From assembly GCF_900141805.1 (NCBI RefSeq), contig NZ_FQYN01000003.1:496001-560000 (forward strand): a stretch of DNA of 64,000 bases. Direction: 5' to 3'. The position numbers were made by a program, and so were the translations under genes. This DNA comes from Hymenobacter daecheongensis DSM 21074. Its GTDB lineage: Bacteria > Bacteroidota > Bacteroidia > Cytophagales > Hymenobacteraceae. The notes beneath the pieces were generated by a model. The model was not told the DNA's origin. It saw only the letters and a program-made list of their open reading frames with translations, and searched no databases. Positions 50,280-58,465 of this stretch are shown here, piece after piece; positions within the stretch are counted from its first letter, which is position 1; every line of letters begins with the position of its first letter.

Positions 50280-50652
50280 GTGGCCACCGCAGTTTTTCCC
50301 AAAAGCTCTGGAACCCAGGCAGCCACACAGCGAAAACCAATTTTCAGCCATATCCATCCTGAAATACAAGGCCGCATAGCGGCGACAGGTTTGTAGATTA
50401 TTGCGCATCAAGCAATTCAAAAGCCGCGTAGCGGTGACAGAAACGCCTGAACGGCTCTGTCACCGCTACGCGGCTTTGTGCTATATACCGGGTGGGTTAC
50501 TACAAACCTGCCGCCGCGCTGCGGCTTTGTTGAAAGATAGATTGACGATGATATTTATTTCTGTCAATCAGTAGTTTGACTTGTTTCTTATCTGTTTAGT
50601 TGTGCACAATTAAACATTACGCAACCAAACGCCGTTATCCATTCCGAAACCC
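50280..50652. repeat. Gene-free region with doubly nested inverted repeat (family J) and ohrR promoter
   Basis: Outer arms CAAGGCCGCATAGCGGCGACAG ... (50368-50398) and inverse CTGCCGCCGCGCTGCGGC (50501-50531); inner arms AAAAGCCGCGTAGCGGTGACAG ... (50421-50443) and inverse (50455-50477), perfect over about 22 bp. The two layers are variants of the same sequence, so one copy seems inserted in the loop of another. AT-rich 50530-50640 follows, with the operator at 50594. Confidence 0.8.
50594..50615 (+). promoter_or_regulatory. Candidate OhrR operator (22-bp palindrome)
   Basis: GTTTAGTTG-TGCA-CAATTAAAC: near-perfect inverted repeat centred on TGCA, one mismatch pair, 37 bp before ohrR. It resembles OhrR/MarR-type operators (TACAATT-ATTGTA style) in being AT-rich with TTG/CAA, and it is the only such palindrome upstream. 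Confidence 0.7.
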
Positions 50653-51105
50653 ATGAGCAAGTCCACTCCCGCCCCATCCGATACGCCGTTTCAGAAGTTG
50701 GAAAACCAGCTTTGCTTCCCGATTTACGCCGTGTCGAGGATGCTGACCAAAGCCTACCAGCCTTATCTGCAGGCTTTGGATCTTACCTATCCGCAATACT
50801 TGGTGTTCATGCTGCTCTGGGAGCATACCGAGCTGACGGTGAAGGAGCTGGGCGAAAAGTTGCTGCTCGATTCGGGCACGCTCACGCCGCTGCTCAAGCG
50901 CATGGAGCAGAAGCAGTGGCTCAGCCGCCGCCGCGACCCGCGCGACGAGCGTTCCGTCATTATCAGTCTGCTGCCGGCCGGGCGCGCCATGCAGCAGCAA
51001 GCCTGCCATATACCTCAGCAGATGCTGGAAAAGCTGGCCATGACCCCCGCGAAGTTTGAGGCGCTGCGCCTGCAGCTCCAGACCTTACTTACCCAGCTTG
51101 CCTAA
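50653..51105 (+). CDS. ohrR: MarR/OhrR-family organic-peroxide-sensing repressor
   Basis: 150 residues. Winged-helix MarR fold; N-terminal LENQLCFPIYAVSR has the reactive Cys21 of the one- or two-Cys OhrR type, whose oxidation by organic peroxides releases DNA. DNA-binding helix LLDSGTLTPLLKRME and wing RDPRDERSV. A second Cys (ACHIP, about 117) could make a disulphide in a 2-Cys mechanism. It is followed 47 bp later by ohr. Confidence 0.92.
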   Translation: MSKSTPAPSDTPFQKLENQLCFPIYAVSRMLTKAYQPYLQALDLTYPQYLVFMLLWEHTELTVKELGEKLLLDSGTLTPLLKRMEQKQWLSRRRDPRDERSVIISLLPAGRAMQQQACHIPQQMLEKLAMTPAKFEALRLQLQTLLTQLA

Positions 51106-51152
51106 TCCGGGCCGGCTGTTTTTCTCACTTCCTCCTCTTCTTTTTCTTTCTG

Positions 51153-51584
51153 ATGAAAATCAACAAAGTCTTCACGGCCCAGGCCAAAGTTAAAGGTGGC
51201 CGCGACGGCCAGGTTACGTCCCACGACCAGGTTATCGATCTGGCCCTGAGCACGCCCCGCGAAATGGGCGGCCCCGGCAAGCCCAACGCTACCAACCCCG
51301 AGCAGCTGTTTGCCGCCGCCTATTCTTCCTGCTTCGAAGGTGCGCTGGGCGTAGCTGCCCGCCAGGCCAAAGTGAAGCTCGACGGCGTGACGGTGGAAGC
51401 CCTGATCGGCTTCGGCCAGGCCGAAGACGGCGGCTACGGCATCTCCGCCGACTTGCACATCAACATCCCCGGCCTGGAGCAGGCTCAGGCCGAAGAGTTG
51501 GTGCAGGCCGCCCACGGCATCTGCCCCTACTCCCGCGCCACCCGCGGCAACATTGAAGTAACCCTCACCACCACAACCAATTGA
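51153..51584 (+). CDS. ohr: Organic hydroperoxide resistance peroxiredoxin Ohr
   Basis: 143 residues, OsmC/Ohr fold. Both catalytic cysteines are present: Cys60 (AYSSCFEGA) and Cys124 (GICPYSRATRGN), as in active Ohr. Reduces alkyl hydroperoxides using a dithiol, probably a lipoyl partner. Regulated by OhrR next door. A family F repeat follows. Confidence 0.95.
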   Translation: MKINKVFTAQAKVKGGRDGQVTSHDQVIDLALSTPREMGGPGKPNATNPEQLFAAAYSSCFEGALGVAARQAKVKLDGVTVEALIGFGQAEDGGYGISADLHINIPGLEQAQAEELVQAAHGICPYSRATRGNIEVTLTTTTN

Positions 51585-51686
51585 GGTGAAATGGTGACTT
51601 AGCGACTTAGTGAGTTGATGTTCAATCCGCGCATGTGGCGCAAACCGAACATCAACTCACTAAGTCGCTAAGTCACTATTTCACCT
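51584..51686. repeat. Family F inverted repeat F2 after ohr
   Basis: AGGTGAAATGGTGACTTAGC and GTTGATGTTC are inverted as GAACATCAAC ... GACTATTTCACCT-like sequence. The TGAAATGG part matches F1. It ends about 12 bp before the MDR gene. Confidence 0.85.
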
Positions 51687-51698
51687 TTCCCCCGAGCT

Positions 51699-52694
51699 AT
51701 GCAAAACCAAACCATTGTGCTGGCTAGCCGCCCCCAGGGGGTGCCTACCGCCGAGCAGTTCCGATTTGAAACCAGCGAAACACCCCGGCCCGCTGCGGGC
51801 CAGGTGCTGCTCAAAACGCGCTACGTATCCGTGGACCCGTATATGCGCGGCCGGATGAGTGCGGCTAAGTCGTATGTGGCGCCGTTTGAGGTGGGCCAGC
51901 CGATATCGGGCGGCGTGGTGGCCGAGGTGGTGGAAAGCCAGAATGCGGCCTTTCCGGTGGGCAGCACGGTGGTGGGCAATCTGCCCTGGCAGCGCTACAG
52001 CCTCTCCGACGGCCAGGGCCTGAACCGGATTCCGACCGACCAGGCCCCGGTGAGCTATTTTCTGGGCGTGCTGGGAATGCCGGGCCTGACGGCCTATTTC
52101 GGCCTGCTCGACATTTGTCAGCCCAAGGCCGGCGAAACGGTGGTAGTATCCGGCGCGGCCGGGGCCGTGGGCATGGTGGTGGGCCAGCTGGCCAAAATTC
52201 AGGGCTGCCGCGTCATCGGCACGGCCGGCTCCGACGAGAAAGTGGCGTATCTGAAGCAGCTGGGCTTCGATGAGGCCATTAATTACAAGACCGCCAACAT
52301 CGCTGAAGCTTTGGCCGCCGCCGCTCCCGCCGGCATCGACTGCTACTTCGACAACGTGGGCGGAGCCATCACGGATGCCGTGTATGACCTGCTCAACAAA
52401 CACGCCCGCATTGCCCTCTGCGGCCAGATTTCGACCTACAACGCCACCGAAACGCCCGTGGGGCCGCGCCCGGAGGGCAAGCTGCTCAAAACCAGCGCGC
52501 GGCTCCAAGGCTTTATCGTGAGCGACTACTACCGCCGCTGGCCTGAGGGCGTGCAGCAGCTCACCGAATGGTACGCCCAGGGCAAGCTACAGGCCGAGGA
52601 AACCATTACCGAGGGCTTCGACCAGATTCCGGCGGCTTTCCTGGGTTTGTTCAGCGGCGAGAATACCGGCAAAGCCATCGTGAAAGTGGCCTAA
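51699..52694 (+). CDS. NADP-dependent medium-chain reductase (enone reductase/PTGR-like)
   Basis: 331 residues, MDR superfamily without the structural zinc lobe. N-terminal QNQTIVLASRPQG, VSVDPYMRGRMS and a nucleotide-binding VSGAAGAVGMVVGQ (about 150-163) are hallmarks of the leukotriene B4 dehydrogenase/CurA/YncB group that reduces double bonds of enones using NADPH. Probably detoxifies reactive alkenals, fitting its place beside the organic peroxide genes. Confidence 0.9.
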   Translation: MQNQTIVLASRPQGVPTAEQFRFETSETPRPAAGQVLLKTRYVSVDPYMRGRMSAAKSYVAPFEVGQPISGGVVAEVVESQNAAFPVGSTVVGNLPWQRYSLSDGQGLNRIPTDQAPVSYFLGVLGMPGLTAYFGLLDICQPKAGETVVVSGAAGAVGMVVGQLAKIQGCRVIGTAGSDEKVAYLKQLGFDEAINYKTANIAEALAAAAPAGIDCYFDNVGGAITDAVYDLLNKHARIALCGQISTYNATETPVGPRPEGKLLKTSARLQGFIVSDYYRRWPEGVQQLTEWYAQGKLQAEETITEGFDQIPAAFLGLFSGENTGKAIVKVA

Positions 52695-52700
52695 CCTCAT

Positions 52701-52803
52701 TTTCACGCAGTGTTTCGGGGTGGATAATCGCAGGGTTTCGCAGTGGACCGTTGAACGACACTGCGAGACACTGCGATTATCCACCCCGAGACACTGCGTG
52801 AAA
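52701..52803. repeat. Family E inverted repeat E3 after the reductase gene
   Basis: TTTCACGCAGTGTTTCGGGGTGGATAATCGCAG (split: TTTCACGCAGTG, GGGGTGGATAATCGCAG) inverted on the right. The loop contains CCGTTGAACGAC. Near-perfect arms over about 40 bp. Confidence 0.85.
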
Positions 52804-52818
52804 CAACTCCTCAACAAC

Positions 52819-53133
52819 ATGAATAACCAAGCCGAAATCTACTGCGTGGCCGCCGAGTGGCTGGTGCAGCCCGAGCACGTTGAAACCGTACGCGGCCTGC
52901 TGATCGAAGCGGCCGCCGCCGTGCGCCGGCACGAGCCCGGCAACCTGCTCTACATCGCCCACGAGTCGGCGGAGGAGCCCGGACGCTTTTTCGTGTATGA
53001 GCAGTATGCCAATCAGGAGGCGCAGATAGCGCACCGCGCCGCGCCGCATTTTCAGGAGCTGGTGCTGGGCCGGATCGTGCCGCTGCTGGCCGAGCGCAAA
53101 ACCTCTTTTTACCGCCTGCTGCCCACGCAGTAG
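52819..53133 (+). CDS. Antibiotic biosynthesis monooxygenase (ABM/YgiN-like) fold protein
   Basis: 104 residues of a dimeric alpha/beta barrel: EIYCVAAEWLVQPEHVETV, EPGNLLYIAHES, RFFVYEQYANQEAQIAH, and HF-LVLGRI. YgiN relatives act on quinones or are heme/Fe independent; no metal site is expected. ATG 52819 was chosen because the longer frame starts in repeat E3. It follows the reductase gene and precedes a DJ-1-type gene, so the three may form a stress cluster. Confidence 0.85.
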   Translation: MNNQAEIYCVAAEWLVQPEHVETVRGLLIEAAAAVRRHEPGNLLYIAHESAEEPGRFFVYEQYANQEAQIAHRAAPHFQELVLGRIVPLLAERKTSFYRLLPTQ

Positions 53134-53187
53134 CCGTTTTTGGCTTTTCCAATTCTTTCCTTTTCCGTTTCTCCTAGCCCCCTTCTC

Positions 53188-53859
53188 ATGAACATTCTAA
53201 TGGTATTGACCTCCCACGATCAGTTGGGCAACACGGGTCACAAAACTGGTTTCTGGCTGGAAGAATTCGCCGCGCCCTACTACGTGTTCAAGGATGCCGG
53301 CGCGACGCTCACCCTGGCTTCTCCCGCCGGTGGTCAGCCGCCCCTCGACCCCAAGAGCGACGATGCCAGTGCCCAAACCGAGGCCACCAAGCGCTTCAAG
53401 GCCGATGCCGACGCCCAGAAGGCCCTGGCCAGCACCGTACCGCTCGCCTCGGTTTCCGCCGCTGATTTTGATGCCGTATTCTACCCCGGCGGCCACGGTC
53501 CGCTCTGGGATCTGGCCGAAGACAAGAAGTCGATTGAGCTGATCGAAACCATGTATGCCGCCGGCAAGCCCGTGGCGGCCGTGTGCCACGCGCCCGGCGT
53601 GCTGCGCCACGCCAAAGCCGCCAACGGCGAGCCGCTGGTGAAAGGCAAATTGGTGGCCGGCTTTACCAACACCGAGGAAGCCGCCGTGCAGCTGACCGAT
53701 GTAGTGCCATTTTTAGTGGAAGACATGCTGAAGCAAAACGGCGGCGACTATTCGAAAGGGGCCGATTGGGCACCGTACGTCGTGAAAGCCGGCAACCTGA
53801 TTACGGGTCAGAATCCGGCTTCGTCGGAGCCGGCCGCTGAGGAGCTGCTGAAGAAGTAG
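53188..53859 (+). CDS. DJ-1/PfpI family type 1 glutamine amidotransferase-like protein
   Basis: 223 residues. Nucleophile elbow AAVCHAPGVL with its Cys, N-terminal GFWLEEFAAPYYVF carrying the conserved Glu, and the PGGHGPLWDL segment are features of HchA-like glyoxalase III/chaperones. A Cys-His-Glu arrangement for methylglyoxal removal is likely; protein repair or chaperone activity is possible. Terminator at 53880. Fits an electrophile/oxidative stress neighbourhood with ohr and the reductase. Confidence 0.88.
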   Translation: MNILMVLTSHDQLGNTGHKTGFWLEEFAAPYYVFKDAGATLTLASPAGGQPPLDPKSDDASAQTEATKRFKADADAQKALASTVPLASVSAADFDAVFYPGGHGPLWDLAEDKKSIELIETMYAAGKPVAAVCHAPGVLRHAKAANGEPLVKGKLVAGFTNTEEAAVQLTDVVPFLVEDMLKQNGGDYSKGADWAPYVVKAGNLITGQNPASSEPAAEELLKK

Positions 53860-53879
53860 TTTCAGCCCCTTTCGGTGCT

Positions 53880-53930
53880 AAAAAGCCGCCCCGGCCGCAC
53901 CTGTTTCAGGTGCGGCCGGGGCGGCTTTTT
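53880..53930 (+). terminator. Terminator after DJ-1-like gene
   Basis: Stem AAAAGCCGCCCCGGCCGCAC and its inverse followed by T5. Confidence 0.9.
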
Positions 53931-54013
53931 GGTTTGCAGGTCCCGAGCCAGGCCACCGGCATTCAGGCCACGCGGCAGCTCCCGGACGGGGTACTTCCTA
54001 CCTCCTGATTGAG

Positions 54014-54021
54014 TACCTTTG
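54014..54021 (+). promoter_or_regulatory. -7 promoter box TACCTTTG of the second cassette
   Basis: Perfect TAnnTTTG 63 bp before the small-protein ATG. Confidence 0.5.
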
Positions 54022-54084
54022 ATTTCGCGCCTTTTGGGTAGAATTTCCCTTGCGGCTTTGGCCCGAAGGCGCTCTACTTACCCT

Positions 54085-54444
54085 ATGTCTGACCTGTTAT
54101 TCGACGTGAACCTGCAGCAAGTGCCCGATCAGTACCTCAACGGTACGTGGCGGGTGGCGGAGCGCGTACTGAGTCAGGCCAGCCCGACCACTACGCTGGC
54201 CCAGGCCACGCAGTTGCATTTGCAGCCCGGCGTATTGCAGGTGCACACCCCTACCAGTCAGGCCGATGGCAGCTGGAGCGTGAACCGCGACGAGCGGCTG
54301 AGCCGCCCCTACCTGGAGTTGCACACCACCGATGAGGCCACCACGGCCCTCATCACCCGCCTGCGCCGCTCCACCGATGGCCTGCAGAGCGCCCTCACAC
54401 TGTATTTTCAAACCGGGATGGAGCTTCAGCTCGTGCAATCCTGA
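54085..54444 (+). CDS. Conserved 119-residue protein of unknown function (cassette copy 2)
   Basis: 119 residues starting MSDLLFDVNLQQ. Paralogue of the protein at 29643 with the same blocks: YLNGTW, LQPGVLQVHTP, RPYLELH, ALITRLRRS, LYFQTGMELQL. Seventy-five of 119 positions agree without any gap, so the fold and length are under constraint. No signal peptide or known domain. The start was set by the alignment of both copies. It is 20 bp before the four-PAS gene. Confidence 0.8.
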   Translation: MSDLLFDVNLQQVPDQYLNGTWRVAERVLSQASPTTTLAQATQLHLQPGVLQVHTPTSQADGSWSVNRDERLSRPYLELHTTDEATTALITRLRRSTDGLQSALTLYFQTGMELQLVQS

Positions 54445-54464
54445 TCATTCAACCAGCTTTTCCC

Positions 54465-56084
54465 ATGCCCGCCTTCACCGACACGATCAGCTACGACCAC
54501 CTGCAAACCGCGGTAGCCGCCGCCGGCATCGGCACCTGGGATCTGAACGTGACGACCGGCGAGCTGGTGTGGTCGGAGCGCTGCAAAGAGCTGTTTGGGC
54601 TGCCCGCCGATGCTCACATCGACTACCCGCGGTTTCTGGAGCGCCTCCACCCCGATGACCGGGCCGCCACCGAGGCGGCCGTGCAGCAGGCGCTGAGCCC
54701 CGCCGGCGTGGGTCTGTTCGACATTGAGTACCGCACCGCCCCGCCCACCGCCGGGGCCGCGCAGCCCACGCGCTGGATCCGGGCTACCGGCCGCGCTTTC
54801 TTCGATGCCGACCACACGCAGGCCCTGCGCCTCATTGGCACCGTCGCCGACGTGACAACGGCCAAAACCGCGGCGCTGCGCTTCCAGTTGCTGGCCGATA
54901 ACGTACCCGTCACCATCGTGGTGGCCGACGCGGCCGGGCAGATTCAGTACGCCAACCAGCAGCTGCTCGACTACACGGGCCTCACGCAGCAGGAGCTGGC
55001 TCAGCACTGGGCCACGCTCATTCATCCCGACGACCTATCGGCCGCGGCCGGCACCTGGGCCCGCGCCCTGCAAACCGGCGAGCCCTACGAGCTGGAATAC
55101 CGCCTGCGCCGGGCTGATGGCGAGTACCGCTGGATGCTCAGCATCACCCGCCCCAGCCTGGGCCCCGACGGCCGCCCCAGTCTGTGGGTGAGCAGCAGCC
55201 TGGATATTCACGAGCGCCGCGCCACCACGCATAATCTGGCCCAACTGCTGGCTTCCAATCTGATCGGCATCATATTCTGGGATCTGGACAACCCGCTGGT
55301 GATGGATGCCAACGACCAGTACCTGAGCATTATCGGCTACTCGCGAGAGGAGCTGCGGGCCGGCCTCATCAACTGGCAGACCATGACACCGCCCGAGTTT
55401 GCCGCCCTTGATGAGCAGGCAACAGCCGAGCTGGACCGCACCGGCACGCACCGGCCCTACGAGAAAGAGTATGTTCACAAAGACGGCCGGCGCGTAGCCG
55501 TGCTGCTGGGGGGCTCTTTCACCGAGCCCGGCACCACGCGCAAGGGTATTTCCTTCTGCCTCGATATCACGGCCCAAAAGGAAGCCCAGCGCCTGGCCGA
55601 TGTGCGGGAGCGGGAGTTTTCGGCCATGGCCAACAGCATTTCCCAGCTGGCCTGGATGGCCGAGCCCGATGGCCACATTTTCTGGTACAATGCCCGCTGG
55701 TATGAGTATACGGGCACCACGCTGGAGGAAATGGTGGGCTGGGGCTGGTCAAAGGTGCATCACCCCGACCATATCGAGCGGGTACTGACGGCCGTGAAAG
55801 AGTGGTGGTCGGTGCCCGAGCCCTTCGAACTGACCTTCCCCCTGCGCGGCCGCGACGGACAGTACCGCTGGTTTCTGACCCGCGCCGTGCCCATTCTGGA
55901 CGAGCACGGCGCGATTTTGCGCTGGTTCGGCACCAATACCGACGTTACCCAAATGCGCCAGCTCCAGGACCAGCTGGAGCGCTCCTACCAAGATCTGGAG
56001 CTGAAAGTGACTTTCCGCACCCTGCAGCTGGAGCAGCAGGTACAGGAGCTGCAGGCTCAGCTGGCAGCGCTGAAAGCAAAGTAG
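54465..56084 (+). CDS. Four-PAS protein with coiled-coil tail, no output domain (cassette copy 2)
   Basis: 539 residues. Four PAS/PAC units (about 12-135, 137-255, 258-372, 382-505), of which PAS2 and PAS4 carry GEYRWML or GQYRWFL PAC strands. The C-terminal 35 residues form a coiled coil (LELKVTFRTLQLEQQVQEL) nearly identical in pattern to the tail of the one-PAS protein at 29085. There is no HisKA, EAL/GGDEF or HTH domain, and a kinase gene is not adjacent. It might bind small ligands or a cofactor and act through the coil on another protein. Confidence 0.9.
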   Translation: MPAFTDTISYDHLQTAVAAAGIGTWDLNVTTGELVWSERCKELFGLPADAHIDYPRFLERLHPDDRAATEAAVQQALSPAGVGLFDIEYRTAPPTAGAAQPTRWIRATGRAFFDADHTQALRLIGTVADVTTAKTAALRFQLLADNVPVTIVVADAAGQIQYANQQLLDYTGLTQQELAQHWATLIHPDDLSAAAGTWARALQTGEPYELEYRLRRADGEYRWMLSITRPSLGPDGRPSLWVSSSLDIHERRATTHNLAQLLASNLIGIIFWDLDNPLVMDANDQYLSIIGYSREELRAGLINWQTMTPPEFAALDEQATAELDRTGTHRPYEKEYVHKDGRRVAVLLGGSFTEPGTTRKGISFCLDITAQKEAQRLADVREREFSAMANSISQLAWMAEPDGHIFWYNARWYEYTGTTLEEMVGWGWSKVHHPDHIERVLTAVKEWWSVPEPFELTFPLRGRDGQYRWFLTRAVPILDEHGAILRWFGTNTDVTQMRQLQDQLERSYQDLELKVTFRTLQLEQQVQELQAQLAALKAK

Positions 56085-56232
56085 CGCGGAAGTTTGTTCC
56101 GCGACGAGCACCGCGAGTTGCCCGCGTTGGGACCATCCACCAACCAGAAAAACGCCCCAAAAACAGTTCCTTCCGATACTCGGCCGCCCTGGGTGCTCCT
56201 GTTTTAGGCGCGGCGGGGGCGGCTTTTTGGTT

Positions 56233-58152
56233 TCACCCCAGCCGCCCATCCGGCGCGTATTTCAGCTCTCCCATTTCCACCAGTTCCCGCAGCTGCTCGG
56301 TTACGGCCGTGGCCTGGCCGGGGGCGAAGTGGGTGAGGACTTCGCGGGGCGTTTGGGGCGTGGCCTTGAGCAGCGTAAGCAGCTGCTGGCGCAAATCAGC
56401 GGCGGGCGCGGGGGCTTGGCGGGCTTTCTTTTCAGCCAGGCAGAAGTCGCAGACTTTGCAGGCGGGCGCATCCAGTTCGCCGAAGTATTCGAGCAATAAT
56501 TGCTGGCGGCAGCGCCCCCCGGCGGCATACCGAATCACGGCCTCGGTTTTGTCGCGGGCCAGGTCGCGGGCCTGCAGCAGGCGCTTCTGGTCCAGCGGCA
56601 GCTTGTCGGCATCGTAGCGCGGCGTGGTAAACAGCGCCTGCGGCGACTCCTGCCGCGGTTGATACTGAATGATGCCCGAGCGGTGCAGAAACAGCAGCGT
56701 TTTGCGCACATCCAGCACGCTCAGCTTCAGGTGCTGGGCCAGGCTGTTTTCCGAAATGCGCTGGAATCCGCTGAACAGTTCTCCGCCATTGAAGCGCAGC
56801 AGCGATTTTATCAGCTTGTCGTGCTGCTCGTTGGCCACCTGAAACCGGTACAAATCGTGGTGGTCGATAGGGATGTGCACGCGGGCCGGCGTATTCACGG
56901 CCTCGTTCAGCTGCACAAACCCCTCGCGGGCCAGCGTGCGCAGGCTATTATGAGCATCCAGCGCCTTGATGCGGTAGGTTTCGGCAAACTGCTGGATGTC
57001 GAAATCAAACGCCACCAGCTCGCCGCCGCCCACGGCCGTGCGCGAGAAGTTGGCCAGGGCCTGATACACGCGGCGCACCGTGTCGAGCGGCGGATAGGTT
57101 TGCTGGGTGCGGCGGCGCAGCTCGTCGGCGTCGTTGGGGCCGTGCAGCAGCACCGCAAAGGCATATTTCTCGTCGCGGCCGGCGCGACCGGCTTCCTGGT
57201 AGTAGGCTTCCAGATTGTCGGGAGCTTCCAGGTGCACCACCAGCCGCACGTCGGGCTTGTCGATGCCCATGCCGAAAGCGTTGGTCGCCACGATGCAGCG
57301 GATGCGGTTTTCCATCCAGTCCTGCTGGGTGCGGGTGCGCTGGTCGCTGGGCAGGCCAGCGTGGTAGGCGGCGGCTTTCAGGCCGTGCTGCTGCAGGTAG
57401 GCGGCCGTATCCTCAGTCTGGCGGCGCGTGCGGGCATACACGATGCTGGTTTTGTCGGCCCCTACGCCCCGCACCACTTCCAGCAGGCGGCGCAGCTTAT
57501 CCTCCGTCGGCAGGGCCGAATACGACAGGTTAGGCCGGGCGAAACTCTGCTGAAAAACCCGGTGGCCGGGCCCGAAACGCAGCTTCTCCACAATATCCAG
57601 CTTCACCTGCTCGGTAGCCGTAGCCGTGAGGGCAATGACGGGCACGCCGGGCAGCAACTCACGCAGGGCAGCAATCTGCAGATACGGCGGGCGAAAATCG
57701 TAGCCCCACTGCGAGAGGCAGTGCGCCTCATCCACGGCCAGCAGGCTTACCTTCATGCGGCCCACCCGCGCCCGGAACATATCGGTCAGCAGCCGCTCGG
57801 GACTCACGTAGAGAAACTTCACCGGCCCGTACACGCAATTATCCAGCGTCTGGTCGATTTCCTGGTGGCTCATCCCCGAATACACCGCCTCGGCCTTAAT
57901 GCCGCGCTTACGTAGGTTTTCCACCTGGTCCTTCATCAGGGCAATCAGCGGCGACACCACCAGGCACAGCCCCGGCCGGGCCAGCGCCGGCACCTGGAAG
58001 CAGATGCTTTTGCCGCCACCAGTAGGCAACAGCGCCAGAGTATCCTGCCCCGCCAGCACCGACCGGATAATATCCTCCTGCATCGGCCGGAAAGCCTGGT
58101 GGCCCCAGTTCTGGCGCAATACCAGCAGAATATCGTCGGTGGGCAAAGACAC
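56233..58152 (-). CDS. recQ: ATP-dependent DNA helicase RecQ
   Basis: 639 residues: Walker A LLPTGGGKS (41-49), DEAH box (AVDEAHCLSQWGYDF), motif VI EAGRAGRD, a RecQ-C domain with zinc site CRQQLLLEYFGE...CKVCDFC, and a winged-helix end. No HRDC domain is recognisable. The last 60 residues (ADLRQQLLTLLKATPQTPREVLTHF) are a separate winged-helix-like piece. Role in recombination repair and replication restart. Confidence 0.95.
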   Translation of the reverse strand: MSLPTDDILLVLRQNWGHQAFRPMQEDIIRSVLAGQDTLALLPTGGGKSICFQVPALARPGLCLVVSPLIALMKDQVENLRKRGIKAEAVYSGMSHQEIDQTLDNCVYGPVKFLYVSPERLLTDMFRARVGRMKVSLLAVDEAHCLSQWGYDFRPPYLQIAALRELLPGVPVIALTATATEQVKLDIVEKLRFGPGHRVFQQSFARPNLSYSALPTEDKLRRLLEVVRGVGADKTSIVYARTRRQTEDTAAYLQQHGLKAAAYHAGLPSDQRTRTQQDWMENRIRCIVATNAFGMGIDKPDVRLVVHLEAPDNLEAYYQEAGRAGRDEKYAFAVLLHGPNDADELRRRTQQTYPPLDTVRRVYQALANFSRTAVGGGELVAFDFDIQQFAETYRIKALDAHNSLRTLAREGFVQLNEAVNTPARVHIPIDHHDLYRFQVANEQHDKLIKSLLRFNGGELFSGFQRISENSLAQHLKLSVLDVRKTLLFLHRSGIIQYQPRQESPQALFTTPRYDADKLPLDQKRLLQARDLARDKTEAVIRYAAGGRCRQQLLLEYFGELDAPACKVCDFCLAEKKARQAPAPAADLRQQLLTLLKATPQTPREVLTHFAPGQATAVTEQLRELVEMGELKYAPDGRLG

Positions 58153-58238
58153 GGGCAGCAGGAGTTTTGACGGGCTGCGAAGGTAGCGCCGTCACCGGGG
58201 AAACGGAAGTTTTTGCTGGTGCTGCTATCCTACTCCAA

Positions 58239-58395
58239 CTGTCATCCTGAGCAAAGCGAAGGACCTTCCTCGTAGTTTACTGCAACCGCCTTTCAATGCC
58301 CAAAGCCCTTTACTATACGCGGTAAAGGGCTTTGCTCATTTTATAAATCTTTCTACTGACGAAGAGGAAGGTCCTTCGCAAGCTCAGGATGACAG
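58239..58395. repeat. Family B element B4
   Basis: Left arm has the GAGCAAAGCGAAGG variant, right arm the GCAAGCTC variant, as in B2. An inner hairpin AAAGCCCTTTACT...GTAAAGGGCTTT pairs well. Confidence 0.85.
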
Positions 58396-58411
58396 ACGAA
58401 AACAGATAGCA

Positions 58412-58446
58412 CAAAAAAACCCGACACCAACCGGCACCGGGCTTTT
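58412..58446 (-). terminator. Terminator of phage-like gene
   Basis: Minus strand GCCCGGTGCC-GGTT-GGTGTCGGGT stem (with GU pairs) followed by T7. Confidence 0.65.
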
Positions 58447-58465
58447 CGAATGGACAACAAATGAA

